NCBI RefSeq assembly: GCF_003130795.1
Contig: NZ_CP029355.1
Coordinates: 1-64,000 of the forward strand
Reading direction: 5' to 3'
From: Azospirillum thermophilum
Lineage (GTDB): Bacteria > Pseudomonadota > Alphaproteobacteria > Azospirillales > Azospirillaceae
DNA length: 64,000 nt
The notes beneath the pieces were generated by a model that ran no database searches, was not told where the DNA came from, and saw nothing but the letters and a program-made list of their open reading frames with translations. Both the position numbers and the translations under genes were made by a program. Below are positions 24,848 to 33,462 of this stretch, piece after piece (the stretch's first letter is position 1; every line of letters begins with the position of its first letter).

Positions 24848-27802
24848 ATGCCTGATGCCCTGCTGCTCCTGACCCTCGTCGGTCTTCCCTTTCTCGGCGC
24901 GACGGCCGCCGGGCTCCTGCCGACGCACGCGCGCAACGCCGCGGCGTGGCTGGCCGGCGGGACCGCCCTGGTCGGGATCGCCCTGGTGTGGGCCGCCTAT
25001 CCAACGGTGGCGGCGGGCGGCGTGCTCCGCCACGAGGTCGCTTGGATGCCGTCCCTCGGGCTCAACCTCGTCCTGAGGATGGACGGCTTCGCCTGGCTGT
25101 TCGCGGGGATGGTGTCGGGCGTCGGCGCGCTCGTGATCCTCTACGCGCGGTATTACATGGCGGCCGACGATCCGGTGCCGCGCTTCTTCGCTTTCCTGCT
25201 CGCCTTCATGGGTTCCATGACGGGTATGGTCATCTCCGGCAACCTGATCCAGCTCGCCTTCTTCTGGGAACTGACCAGCCTCTTCTCCTTCCTGCTGATC
25301 GGCTATTGGCATCACCTGGCGGCCGCGCGCGACGGCGCGCGCATGGCGCTGACCATCACCGCCACCGGCGGACTGTGCCTGTTCGCCGGGGTGCTGGTGC
25401 TCGGCCACATCGTCGGCAGCTACGACCTCGACGCCGTGCTGGCCGCGGGTGACCGGATCCGCGCCCATCCGCTCTATCTGCCGGCGCTGATCCTCATCCT
25501 CCTGGGCGCCCTGACCAAGAGCGCGCAGTTCCCCTTCCATTTCTGGCTGCCACACGCCATGGCGGCGCCCACCCCGGTCTCCGCCTACCTGCATTCGGCG
25601 ACGCTGGTGAAGGCTGGGGTCTTCCTGATGGCGCGCCTGTGGCCGGTGCTGGCGGGGACCGACGCCTGGTTCTGGATCGTGGGCACGGCCGGGATCGCCA
25701 CCCTGATCCTCGGCGCCTACATCGCGATCTTCCAGCACGACCTGAAGGGCCTACTAGCCTATTCGACGATCAGCCATCTCGGGCTGATCACGCTTCTGCT
25801 CGGCCTCAACAGCGAACTCGCCATGGTGGCGGCGATCTTCCACATCATCAACCACGCGACGTTCAAGGCGTCGCTGTTCATGGCCGCGGGCATCATCGAC
25901 CATGAGACCGGCACGCGTGACATCCGGCGCCTGTCCGGCCTGAACCGCTTCATGCCGTTCACCGCGCGGCTGGCCCTGGTTGCCGCGGCGGCCATGGCCG
26001 GCGTGCCGCTGCTCAACGGCTTCCTGTCCAAGGAGATGTTCTTCGCCGAGGCGCTGTCGGCCGAGGGGCCGCTGCCGTTGCTCCTCGACGTCCTTCCGGC
26101 CGCGGCCACGGTGGCGAGCGCCTTCAGCGTGGCCTACTCGCTGCGCTTCATCCACGGCGCCTTCTTCGGCCCCGACCCGGTGGACCTGCCGCTCACACCG
26201 CACGAGCCGCCGACCTGGATGCGGTTCCCGGTGGAGATTCTGGTGCTGGCCTGCATCATCATCGGCCTCCTCCCGGCAGCCACCGTGGGGCCGTACCTGG
26301 ACATGGCGGCGCACGCCGCCTTGGGCGCGGCCACGCCGGACTACAGCCTCGCGGTCTGGCACGGCTTCAACCTTCCCCTGCTGATGAGCCTGATCGCCCT
26401 GGCCGCCGGCGTCTCGCTCTACCTCCTGCTCCAGCGGCATCTCAGGAAGGGCGAGGAGGGAGCGCCGCTGATCGGCGGCCTGCAAGGCCAGCGCATGTTC
26501 GAACGCACTATGGTCTTCCTGTCCTGGCGGCTGGCGCGGACGCTGGAGGGGCTGCTCGGCACCCGGCGCCTGCAACCCCAACTGCGGCTGGTGGTGTGCG
26601 TGGCGGTTCTGGCCGCGGGCTGGACTGTCACTCTGCGCGGGCTCGGCCCCGGCAACCTCACCCCCGCTGGGATCGACCCCGTGCTTGCGCTGATCTGGGC
26701 GATCGGGGCGGCCTGCGCCCTCGGCGCCGCGTGGCAGGCCAAGTACCACCGGCTCGTCGCGCTGATCCTGCTTGGCGGCACCGGGCTGGTCACCTGCGTG
26801 ACCTTCGTCTGGTTCTCGGCGCCCGACCTCGCCCTGACGCAGCTGCTGGTCGAGGTCGTCACCACCATCCTGCTCCTGCTCGGGCTGCGCTGGCTGCCCA
26901 AGCGCCTGGACGTTCCCGGCGCCCGCCCGCCGGAGGTGATCACCACCACGCGCCGCCTGCGCGACCTTGGCATCGCCGCGGCTGCCGGCTTTGGCATGGC
27001 GGGGCTGGCGTTCGGCGTGATGACCCGCTTCCCGCCCGAGATCCTGGCCGAGCATTTCCTGGAGCGCGCCTACACGGAAGGGGGCGGCACCAACGTCGTC
27101 AACGTCATTCTCGTGGATTTCCGCGGCTTCGACACGTTGGGCGAGATCACCGTGCTGGCGGCGGTGGCGCTCACCGCCTACGCGCTGCTGCGGCGCTTCC
27201 GCCCAGCGCCCGACAGCGTCGATGTGCCGGAGCAGCAGCGCGACCAGAGCGCCTACGACATCGCCCGGCCGGAACGGCGGGAAGGCGACACCGTCGCCGA
27301 CTGGCTGCTGATCCCGTCCATCATCGCGCGGTTGCTGTTTCCGGTGATCGCCTTGGTGGCGGTGTACCTCCTGCTGCGCGGCCACGATCTGCCCGGCGGA
27401 GGCTTCGCAGCCGGCCTGACCGCGTCCATCGCCCTGATCCTGCAATACATGCTGGGCGGGACCCAGTGGGTCGAGGCGCGCCTGCGGGTGCTTCCGCTGC
27501 GCTGGATGGGCCTCGGCCTGCTGCTGGCCACCGGCACCGGCCTGGCCGCCTGGGCGTTCGGGCGCCCCTTCCTGACGACCTATTTCACCTACGCGGAACT
27601 GCCCCTCGTCGGCACGGTTCCGATGGCGAGCGCCTTGCTCTTCGACATCGGCGTCTTCGCCCTGGTCGTCGGCGCCACGATGCTGATGCTGATCGCGCTC
27701 GCCCGGCAATCCGTCCGTGGTCACCGCGCCGTGGCGCCGCGCCCCGCCGATGAGCCTGCCGCCGTTACGGCACCAGCGGCGACAGCGATGGGAGACGACT
27801 GA
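24848..27802 (+). CDS. mrpA: Mrp-type Na+(K+)/H+ antiporter subunit A (fused A-B)
   Basis: A 984-residue membrane protein with more than twenty hydrophobic segments. The front two thirds are the NuoL-like proton channel (FAFLLAFMGSMTGMVISGNL, SAYLHSATLVKAGVFLMARL, LLAYSTISHLGLI). The last 170 residues (PSIIARLLFPVIALVAVYLL, GHDLPGGGFAAGLTASIALI) are an MnhB domain, so A and B are fused as in alphaproteobacterial Pha/Mrp systems. Its stop overlaps the mrpC start by one base. The complex exchanges sodium or potassium for protons at the inner membrane and supports alkali and salt tolerance. Confidence 0.95.
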   Translation: MPDALLLLTLVGLPFLGATAAGLLPTHARNAAAWLAGGTALVGIALVWAAYPTVAAGGVLRHEVAWMPSLGLNLVLRMDGFAWLFAGMVSGVGALVILYARYYMAADDPVPRFFAFLLAFMGSMTGMVISGNLIQLAFFWELTSLFSFLLIGYWHHLAAARDGARMALTITATGGLCLFAGVLVLGHIVGSYDLDAVLAAGDRIRAHPLYLPALILILLGALTKSAQFPFHFWLPHAMAAPTPVSAYLHSATLVKAGVFLMARLWPVLAGTDAWFWIVGTAGIATLILGAYIAIFQHDLKGLLAYSTISHLGLITLLLGLNSELAMVAAIFHIINHATFKASLFMAAGIIDHETGTRDIRRLSGLNRFMPFTARLALVAAAAMAGVPLLNGFLSKEMFFAEALSAEGPLPLLLDVLPAAATVASAFSVAYSLRFIHGAFFGPDPVDLPLTPHEPPTWMRFPVEILVLACIIIGLLPAATVGPYLDMAAHAALGAATPDYSLAVWHGFNLPLLMSLIALAAGVSLYLLLQRHLRKGEEGAPLIGGLQGQRMFERTMVFLSWRLARTLEGLLGTRRLQPQLRLVVCVAVLAAGWTVTLRGLGPGNLTPAGIDPVLALIWAIGAACALGAAWQAKYHRLVALILLGGTGLVTCVTFVWFSAPDLALTQLLVEVVTTILLLLGLRWLPKRLDVPGARPPEVITTTRRLRDLGIAAAAGFGMAGLAFGVMTRFPPEILAEHFLERAYTEGGGTNVVNVILVDFRGFDTLGEITVLAAVALTAYALLRRFRPAPDSVDVPEQQRDQSAYDIARPERREGDTVADWLLIPSIIARLLFPVIALVAVYLLLRGHDLPGGGFAAGLTASIALILQYMLGGTQWVEARLRVLPLRWMGLGLLLATGTGLAAWAFGRPFLTTYFTYAELPLVGTVPMASALLFDIGVFALVVGATMLMLIALARQSVRGHRAVAPRPADEPAAVTAPAATAMGDD

Positions 27803-28146
27803 TGGAACTCATCCTCGCCCTCGGGATCGGCGTGCTGACGGGATCGGGCGTGTGGCTGCTGCTGCGGCCGCGGACCTTCCAGGTGATCATCGGCCTCTCG
27901 CTGCTCTCCTATGCCGTCAACCTGTTCATCTTCTCGACCGGTGGGCTCCGCACAGGGGCTGCGCCGGTGCTCGAACGCGGCGCCGTGGGCCACCTCGCCA
28001 CGCACGCTGACCCAGTGCCCCAGGCGCTGGTGCTCACCGCCATCGTCATCAGCTTTGCCACCACGGCGCTGTTCCTCGTCGTGCTGCTCGCCGCGCGCGG
28101 CCTGACAGGGACCGACCACGTGGATGGCCGGGAGAAGGACCGATGA
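27802..28146 (+). CDS. mrpC: Mrp antiporter subunit C
   Basis: A 114-residue NuoK-like protein with three membrane helices: ELILALGIGVLTGSGVWLLL, TFQVIIGLSLLSYAVNLFIF and PVPQALVLTAIVISFATTAL. It is the smallest ND4L-type piece of the channel. Translation is coupled at both ends (TGATG with mrpA, ATGA with mrpD). Confidence 0.93.
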   Translation: MELILALGIGVLTGSGVWLLLRPRTFQVIIGLSLLSYAVNLFIFSTGGLRTGAAPVLERGAVGHLATHADPVPQALVLTAIVISFATTALFLVVLLAARGLTGTDHVDGREKDR

Positions 28147-29768
28147 GCGGTTGGATGAACCACCTGACGGTCGCGCCGATCATCATCCCTCTTCTGGCCG
28201 GGACCGTGATGATGCTGATCGACGAGCGGCGGCGCACACTCAAGGCCGTTCTTGGCGTCGCCTCGGCTCTGGTCCTGCTCGTCCTCGCGGTCGTGCTGCT
28301 GCTGATGGCCGATGGCGCGCCTTCGGGAAGCGGCGCCGTGCGCGTGTACCGGCTGGGCAACTGGCCGTCGCTCTTCGGCATCGTGCTGGTGCTGGATCGC
28401 CTTGCCGCGCTGATGCTGCTGCTGACCGCCATCCTCGGGGTTGCCGCGCTGGTGTTCTCGCTGGCGCGTTGGCAGCACGCGGGAGCGCATTTCCATTCGC
28501 TGTTCCAGTTCCAGCTGATGGGGCTCAACGGCGCCTTCCTCACCGGCGACCTCTTCAACCTGTTCGTCTTCTTCGAGATCATGCTGGCCGCCTCGTACGG
28601 CTTGGCCCTGCACGGCTCGGGCCTGGCCCGTGTCCGGGCTGGGCTGCATTACCTCGTGATCAACCTCGCGGCCTCCCTGCTCTTCCTGATTGGGGTGAGC
28701 ATGATCTACGGCGTCGCCGGCACGCTCAACATGGCCGAACTGGCGACCCGGATCGCGGTCGTCGCCGGCGAGGACCGGGCGTTGCTGGAAGCGGGCGCGG
28801 CGATCCTGGGCATCGCCTTCCTGATCAAGGCGGGGATGTGGCCACTGGGGTTCTGGCTGCCGAACACTTACGCCACCGTCAGCGCCGCGTCGGCGGCCAT
28901 CATCTCGATCCTCAGCAAGGTCGGCGTCTACGCCGTGCTGCGGCTGTGGCTGCTGATGTTCGGCGAGAGCGGCGGGGCCTCGGCAGGCTTCGGCGGCCTG
29001 TGGCTGCTGGCCGGTGGACTCCTGACCATCGCCTTCGGGTCCGTGGCGGTGCTGGCGACGCAGAACATGGCGCGGCTCGCCGGCGCGAGCGTGCTGGTCT
29101 CCTCCGGCACGCTGCTGGCGGCGGTGGGGACGGGGCAGGTGGCGGTGACCGGGGGCGCGCTGTTCTACCTGACCAGTTCCGTCCTGGGGATCGCCGGCTT
29201 CTTCCTGCTGATCGAACTGGTCGAACGCGGCCGGGAACTTGGCGCCGACGTGCTGGCCGTGACGCGCGAGGCGTTCGGCGAGGACGAGGAGGCGGATGAG
29301 GACGATCAGATCGGCGTCCCCATCCCGGCGACCATGGCGATCCTCGGGGCAAGCTTCGTCGCGTGCGCCCTTCTCCTGGCGGGACTGCCGCCGTTGTCGG
29401 CTTTCCTCGCGAAGTTCGCCATGCTGGCTCCCCTGCTGTCTCCCGGCAGCGCCGGCGTGTCCGCGACGACTTGGGCGCTGCTCGCCGCGTTCATCCTGTC
29501 CGGACTGGCGACGATCGTCGCCATGACCCGCACCGGCATCGACGTCTTCTGGGCGTCCCCGGCGGCCACCGTCCCGCGCGTGCGCGTCGTCGAGCTCGCA
29601 CCGGTCATGCTGCTCCTGACGCTGTGCGTGGCGCTCTCCGTGCAGGCCGGACCCGTGATGCGCTACATGGAAGCCACAGCCCAGTCGCTTTACGTGCCGC
29701 ACGGTTACGTCACCGGCGTGGTGCCAACCCCCTCCTGGCCGTCGGGGACGGAAGGAGACCGCCGATGA
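28143..29768 (+). CDS. mrpD: Mrp antiporter subunit D
   Basis: A 541-residue NuoM/N-like subunit with about fourteen helices. Conserved parts include FQLMGLNGAFLTGDLFNLFV with its membrane Glu (FFEIMLAASYGLAL), FLIKAGMWPLGFWLPNTYAT with the key Lys, and ILSKVGVYAVLRLW. An acidic loop, GEDEEADEDDQIG, at about residue 380 is a local oddity. It is the second proton-conducting subunit. ATGA overlaps join it to mrpC and mrpE. Confidence 0.94.
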   Translation: MSGWMNHLTVAPIIIPLLAGTVMMLIDERRRTLKAVLGVASALVLLVLAVVLLLMADGAPSGSGAVRVYRLGNWPSLFGIVLVLDRLAALMLLLTAILGVAALVFSLARWQHAGAHFHSLFQFQLMGLNGAFLTGDLFNLFVFFEIMLAASYGLALHGSGLARVRAGLHYLVINLAASLLFLIGVSMIYGVAGTLNMAELATRIAVVAGEDRALLEAGAAILGIAFLIKAGMWPLGFWLPNTYATVSAASAAIISILSKVGVYAVLRLWLLMFGESGGASAGFGGLWLLAGGLLTIAFGSVAVLATQNMARLAGASVLVSSGTLLAAVGTGQVAVTGGALFYLTSSVLGIAGFFLLIELVERGRELGADVLAVTREAFGEDEEADEDDQIGVPIPATMAILGASFVACALLLAGLPPLSAFLAKFAMLAPLLSPGSAGVSATTWALLAAFILSGLATIVAMTRTGIDVFWASPAATVPRVRVVELAPVMLLLTLCVALSVQAGPVMRYMEATAQSLYVPHGYVTGVVPTPSWPSGTEGDRR

Positions 29769-30253
29769 CGTGCTGGCTGCCGCTCCCCCTCCTGACCGCA
29801 ACGCTGCTGGCCGTGTGGCTGATCCTGAACGAGAGTGTGTCGCCGGGTGCGCTCATCCTGGGCGGCGTGTTGTCGGTCGGCGCCGTCCGGGTCCTGCTGG
29901 CGCTCGAGCCGCCGGAGGGGCGCTTCCGGCGGCCGCTGGTCGCGCTCAGGCTCGCGCTGGTGGTCCTCGGCGACATCGTCCGGTCCAACATCGCGGTCGC
30001 CCGGATCATCCTGAACTCGGGGACCAGGGACCGAACCTCGGGCTTCGTGCGCATCCCCCTCGACCTGCGCGCGCCCTATGGCTTGGCGACGCTCGCCTGC
30101 ATCATCACGGCCACGCCCGGCACGATCTGGGTGGAGTACGATTCCGCCAGGAATACTGTCCTTCTCCACATCCTCGATCTGGTCGACGAGGAGACGTGGA
30201 TCGAGACCATCAAGCAACGGTACGAGAAGCGCCTGATCGAGGTGTTCGAATGA
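29765..30253 (+). CDS. mrpE: Mrp antiporter subunit E
   Basis: A 162-residue protein starting at ATG 29765 inside the mrpD stop (ATGA). LVVLGDIVRSNIAVARIILN, VRIPLDLRAPYGLATLACII and TPGTIWVEYDSARNTVLLHI are characteristic of MrpE. Two N-terminal helices anchor a cytoplasmic domain. It helps assemble the antiporter and has no counterpart in complex I. Confidence 0.92.
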   Translation: MTCWLPLPLLTATLLAVWLILNESVSPGALILGGVLSVGAVRVLLALEPPEGRFRRPLVALRLALVVLGDIVRSNIAVARIILNSGTRDRTSGFVRIPLDLRAPYGLATLACIITATPGTIWVEYDSARNTVLLHILDLVDEETWIETIKQRYEKRLIEVFE

Positions 30254-30531
30254 TCACGGACGTGCTGATCTGGTCGATCTTTCTGGCGCAGATCCTCATG
30301 GTCCTCGCCATGGGTTGTGCGGTGTTCCGCATCCTCCGGGGCCCCCGGGCGCAGGACCGGGTGGTCGGGCTCGACGCCCTGTACGTCAACGCGACGATGC
30401 TGCTGCTGGTCTTCGGCATGCGCACGACGAGCACGCTGTATTTCGAAGCGGCCCTGATCATCGCTCTGCTCGGGTTCGTCTCAACGGCGGCGATTGCCAA
30501 GTTCCTCATGCGCGGAGAGGTGATCGAATGA
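30250..30531 (+). CDS. mrpF: Mrp antiporter subunit F
   Basis: A 93-residue, three-helix protein: LIWSIFLAQILMVLAMGCAV, GPRAQDRVVGLDALYVNATM and LIIALLGFVSTAAIAKFLMR. The R-x-x-D-x-D loop is typical of MrpF. Start at ATG 30250 overlaps the mrpE stop, and its stop overlaps mrpG. Confidence 0.92.
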   Translation: MITDVLIWSIFLAQILMVLAMGCAVFRILRGPRAQDRVVGLDALYVNATMLLLVFGMRTTSTLYFEAALIIALLGFVSTAAIAKFLMRGEVIE

Positions 30532-30872
30532 CGCACTTGGCCGAACTCCCGTCGTGGGCAGCGCTTCTGACCGCACTGCTCCTCCTGCTCGGCGCCGGTC
30601 TGGCGTTGATCGGTTCGTTCGGGCTGCTGCGGTTCGGCAGCTTCTACGAGCGGATCCACGCCCCGACGCTGGGGTCAACGCTGGGCATCGGCTTCGTGCT
30701 GATCGCGTCCATGCTCTTCTTCTCGGTGCTGCAATCGCGCCCCGTGCTGCATGAGGTGCTGATCACGGCGCTGATGGTCGTCACGACGCCGATCACCCTG
30801 ATGCTGTTGGCACGCGCGGCGCTGTATCGCGACCGCACGGAAGGCAATGACGACGTGCCGCCCTCGGCCTGA
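30528..30872 (+). CDS. mrpG: Mrp antiporter subunit G
   Basis: A 114-residue protein with three helices: WAALLTALLLLLGAGLALIG, FGSFYERIHAPTLGSTLGIG and LHEVLITALMVVTTPITLML. The RFGSFYERIHAPT motif identifies MrpG. It closes the seven-function, six-gene operon. Directly behind its stop codon begins a truncated IS5-family transposase, so no native terminator remains. Confidence 0.93.
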   Translation: MTHLAELPSWAALLTALLLLLGAGLALIGSFGLLRFGSFYERIHAPTLGSTLGIGFVLIASMLFFSVLQSRPVLHEVLITALMVVTTPITLMLLARAALYRDRTEGNDDVPPSA

Positions 30873-30873
30873 G

Positions 30874-31471
30874 GGCGCTCCCGAACGCACTCAGGCCGAG
30901 CAACGGAGCCACTTGGGCGGCCTCATCGACGTCGCAATCGGTCAGCTTGGCGGCGACGATCCGACCACGCGCCGCGTCCACGCCGACGTGCAGCTTCTTC
31001 CACGAGCGCCGCTTCCCCGTGCCGTACTTCTCGGTTAGCCACTCGCCCGGCCCGCACAGCTTCAGCCCGGTGTTGTCCACCAGCAGATGCAGAGGGGCAC
31101 CGGCGGTGCGCGGCGGCTTGGGCAGGCTCACGGTCTGGGCGCGCCGGCTGATCGTTGAGTGGTCGCGCACCGGCAGGTCAAGGCCAAGCAATTGAAGGAC
31201 GGAGCCGATGAGCCCCTCGGTCTGGCGCAGGGCCAGCCGGAAAACGGCACGCAGCATCAACGCCGTCGTGATCGTCAGGTCGGAGTAGGTGGGCTGCCCG
31301 CCCGGCGTGCTGCGCGGCGCGGCCTTACCAGCCGGCGATCGCCTGTTCGGACACCCAGATGGTCAGGTTGTCGCGCTGGCGCAGGGCCGCATCGGACTCG
31401 GCCCAGTTGAGCATGCGTCGTCTCGGCCGGGAGATATGGTGCCGACGAGCGGCATTGACCTTGTGGGGCAT
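30874..31471 (-). pseudogene. IS5-family transposase, frameshifted and 3'-truncated
   Basis: From ATG 31471 the protein starts MPHKVNAARRHHISRPRRRM and reaches ISEQAIAGW-like sequence, where one extra base near 31331 gives a stop (TGG TAA). The +1 frame then continues with MMLRAVFRLALRQTEGLIGS, STISRRAQTVSLPKPP, LLVDNTGLKLCGPGEWLTEK and KLHVGVDAARGRIVAAKLTD, ending at SAFGSALRP beside mrpG. It lacks the C-terminal catalytic Glu region. It is homologous to, but diverged from, the copy at 18997. Its upstream end near 31541 (CAACACACTGGTGCAG) abuts the first CRISPR repeat. Confidence 0.82.
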
Positions 31472-31545
31472 GGTTGCAGACCAGTGTGGCGGCGGAACCT
31501 CCCCCTACGACACCGACGATATCGCTGCAACACACTGGTGCAGTG

Positions 31546-31757
31546 CCCTTCCCCGCAGGCGCGGGGGTGAACCGGTCAGCAGCTTGGCCGCCGCCGCAGA
31601 CGCAGCCCCTTCCCCGCAGGCGCGGGGGTGAACCGTCGCCGAACTGCGCCGACAGCACGCCCTCGTCCCCTTCCCCGCAGGCGCGGGGGTGAACCGACCA
31701 GCAGGTTGATCGCCGAAGCGGTCACCGTCCCTTCCCCGTAGGCGCGGGGGTGAACCA
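31546..31757 (+). CRISPR. Orphan type I-E-like CRISPR array, four repeats
   Basis: Four 29-bp repeats start at 31546, 31607, 31668 and 31729, exactly 61 bp apart, giving three 32-bp spacers. The repeat begins CCCTTCCCCGCAGG and ends GGGGGTGAACCG, the I-E palindromic hairpin form (CCCCGC..GCGGGG). The last repeat differs at two positions (GTAGG, final A), which marks the leader-distal end on the right. The leader side on the left is occupied by the broken IS5 element, and no cas gene lies in the window. Confidence 0.88.
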
Positions 31758-32230
31758 TTACCGAGGGAAACACAAAGCCAAAGTGCAGTAAGCATCAGGA
31801 AATTAGCCAGGTATCCCCTAGGCTGATTGTGATCAAAAATCCAAGATTTCCAGTCAAGTTCCAATCTGTTCGAATGGGTAACAGGAGGAATCGATTAATG
31901 GGAAAAAAAACGGATGGGTGTTCGTCCCTCTGATCGCATGATGACGGCAAGAGTTCTCTGTCTTTTCCCTTCTGTTATCCTCTCTGCCTCCCAACCGAAA
32001 AGCTCCTCCAGAGCAGGGTAGAATCCGCCATCGAGAAGAGACGGACACATGACCCTGCGTTCGAGCCAAGCTTCAAGCTGTGCCCGCAGAGGACGCAGGG
32101 GCTGCTATATCGCCCACCATAACAAATGGTCATTTGGTCATTTGATCTTTTGGCCTTTTAATCGTCTGGCCACTTGACCAGCGATTAACTCCTTGATTTG
32201 ATAGAGTTGGGCTTCAAGAGGAAAACCACC
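31758..32230. other. Non-coding region with partition-type repeats
   Basis: No gene was recognised between the CRISPR array and parA. From 32126 to 32160 tandem short repeats occur: GGTCATTT twice in a row, then GATCTTTTGG. The same words return at 33226-33260 and 35198-35240. An 11-codon frame at 31898 has an AGGAGG site but no further support. Confidence 0.5.
32126..32180. repeat. AT-rich short repeats upstream of parA (candidate centromere or iterons)
   Basis: ATGGTCATTTGGTCATTTGA and GATCTTTTGG, followed by looser copies, lie 50-105 bases before the parA start. Related sequences flank the parA operon on its other side (33226-33310) and follow umuC (35195-35240). Position and repetition suit a ParB-type binding site (parS) or operator. 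Confidence 0.5.
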
Positions 32231-32911
32231 ATGCCAGTCATCGCTCTGGCCAGCGTGAAAGGGGGAGTGGGCAAGACCTCAGCCTTGCTCTCGCTGGCGT
32301 CCGACCTCGCTCTGTCCGGCAGCAGTGTCTCGGTTCTCGATGCCGATCCGAACGGCCATGCCAGCCGGATCGGCATCAAGATGGCGAAGCGGCTGAACGG
32401 TTCGGCCTTCTCGGCCACCGGAGGCATCACCGAGGCGAACATCCTCGCCGCCATCAAGCAGGCCCGGACGGAGGTCGACTACGTTCTCGTCGACCTCCCC
32501 GGCGTGTCGAGCAAGCTGACCCTCCTCGGTCTCGCCCGCTCCGATCTTGTCATCATTCCGGTGCAGGCCTCGGAGATGGACATTCACGACGCCTTGCAGA
32601 CCGTCGAGAATGTGAAGCAGGCAGCCGAGGCAGCCGACAGGACCATTGCCGCCTGCTTCCTCCTGTCCCGCTGGCCCGTGACGATCGAAAGCCGCGCCGC
32701 CAAGGAAACCCGCAAGCGCCTTTCCGCCAAGGCTCCCGATGTGCCGGTCCTGCAGACGCCGCTGATGGACCGCACGGCGCTGAAGGAGATGACCTTCAAC
32801 GGCGCCCCACCCAGGCTGACCGATCCGGACGGCAATGCCGCCGCCAACGTCTCGTCGATCTGCCAGGAAGTGCTGGTGCAGCTCGGCGCCAACGTGGAGC
32901 GTGCCGCATGA
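32231..32911 (+). CDS. parA: ParA-family partition ATPase
   Basis: A 226-residue P-loop ATPase. The deviant Walker A motif is ASVKGGVGKTSALLSLASDL; the A' box VSVLDADPNG and the YVLVDLPGVSS Walker B follow, then SDLVIIPVQASEMDIHDALQ. ATG 32231 is preceded by AGAGGAAAA. It lacks an N-terminal DNA-binding domain, so it is the small type Ib ParA. It is coupled to the next gene by an ATGA overlap. Together they should segregate the plasmid. Confidence 0.85.
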   Translation: MPVIALASVKGGVGKTSALLSLASDLALSGSSVSVLDADPNGHASRIGIKMAKRLNGSAFSATGGITEANILAAIKQARTEVDYVLVDLPGVSSKLTLLGLARSDLVIIPVQASEMDIHDALQTVENVKQAAEAADRTIAACFLLSRWPVTIESRAAKETRKRLSAKAPDVPVLQTPLMDRTALKEMTFNGAPPRLTDPDGNAAANVSSICQEVLVQLGANVERAA

Positions 32912-33228
32912 GCAAGAAGATTCCCCTGCCGCTGGACGACGACGACGATGTGCTGGCACAGCGGATCGCTGAAACGGCGACCCAGCGCGGCATTCCGTCT
33001 CTGACACCAGCGCCGGCCGCCCCCTCCCCTGCCTCGGCTGGGACTCGCCGGCCGATCAAGATCGAGGTGTCGGATCCGCTCTTCGAGGCGCTGACCGTCG
33101 CCGCCGCCAAGCAGAAGGTCACCAAGCGGTACCTGATCCTGTCGGCGCTCCGGGACGCCGGTTACCCTGTCGAGGACACGGATTTCCAGGAGGACGGGCG
33201 CCGGCTTCGCGGCTCGCGCAAGTCATGA
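32908..33228 (+). CDS. Small partition partner protein (ParB/ParG-like, putative)
   Basis: A 106-residue protein overlapping the parA stop by four bases. The N-terminus is acidic and flexible (PLPLDDDDDVLAQRIAETAT), then a Pro/Ala linker, then a C-terminal part PIKIEVSDPLFEALTVAAAK with KVTKRYLILSALRDAGY that fits a ribbon-helix-helix DNA-binding fold. This is the layout of type Ib centromere-binding partners. The AT-rich repeats on both sides of the operon are its likely sites. Function inferred from fold and context. Confidence 0.65.
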   Translation: MSKKIPLPLDDDDDVLAQRIAETATQRGIPSLTPAPAAPSPASAGTRRPIKIEVSDPLFEALTVAAAKQKVTKRYLILSALRDAGYPVEDTDFQEDGRRLRGSRKS

Positions 33229-33310
33229 TCTTTTGCGCAAAAGGGCAAACGGTCATTTGACCTCAGCCCTTTTGCTCTATTGAGCAATTGATCGTTTGAC
33301 CTTGCGCGGA
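33226..33310. repeat. AT-rich short repeats downstream of the par operon
   Basis: GATCTTTTGC, GGTCATTTGACC and GATCGTTTGACC occur within 85 bases behind the par genes, repeating words found upstream of parA and behind umuC. The stretch also includes an inverted CTTTTGCGCAAAAG (about 33231-33244). Confidence 0.5.
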
Positions 33311-33398
33311 GCTCCGGATGCAGGCGATCGAGCCTGGGTAACGAAAGGTTGCCATTGAAAATCAAGGACATGGGGCGCCTGCTTGTCAACGCCCTTTT

Positions 33399-33413
33399 GT
33401 TCTTGAAATGTTC
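33399..33413 (+). promoter_or_regulatory. LexA box (alphaproteobacterial type)
   Basis: GTTCTTGAAATGTTC is an exact GTTC-N7-GTTC, the LexA-binding sequence of alphaproteobacteria. It lies 50 bases before the umuD start and overlaps the place where its promoter should be. SOS induction of umuDC follows. Confidence 0.85.
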
Positions 33414-33462
33414 TTTTTCCGCGCCATTCTGACTCCACCCGTCGGAAGGGGAGGAGGGGACC

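Noticed and set aside
25754..27724. 656-codon open frame antisense to mrpA
   Set aside because: A GC-rich shadow: highly charged, Gln/Arg/Gly-rich, no domain, opposite a well-supported gene. The same holds for a 630-codon frame opposite mrpCD.
31858..31871. GTTCCAATCTGTTC, resembling an alphaproteobacterial LexA box
   Set aside because: The spacing between the GTTC halves is six bases, not seven, and no gene starts suitably downstream.
31898..31933. Eleven-codon frame behind a good AGGAGG site
   Set aside because: Too short, ends at once (MGKKTDGCSSL), no conserved feature or terminator; kept only as a note.
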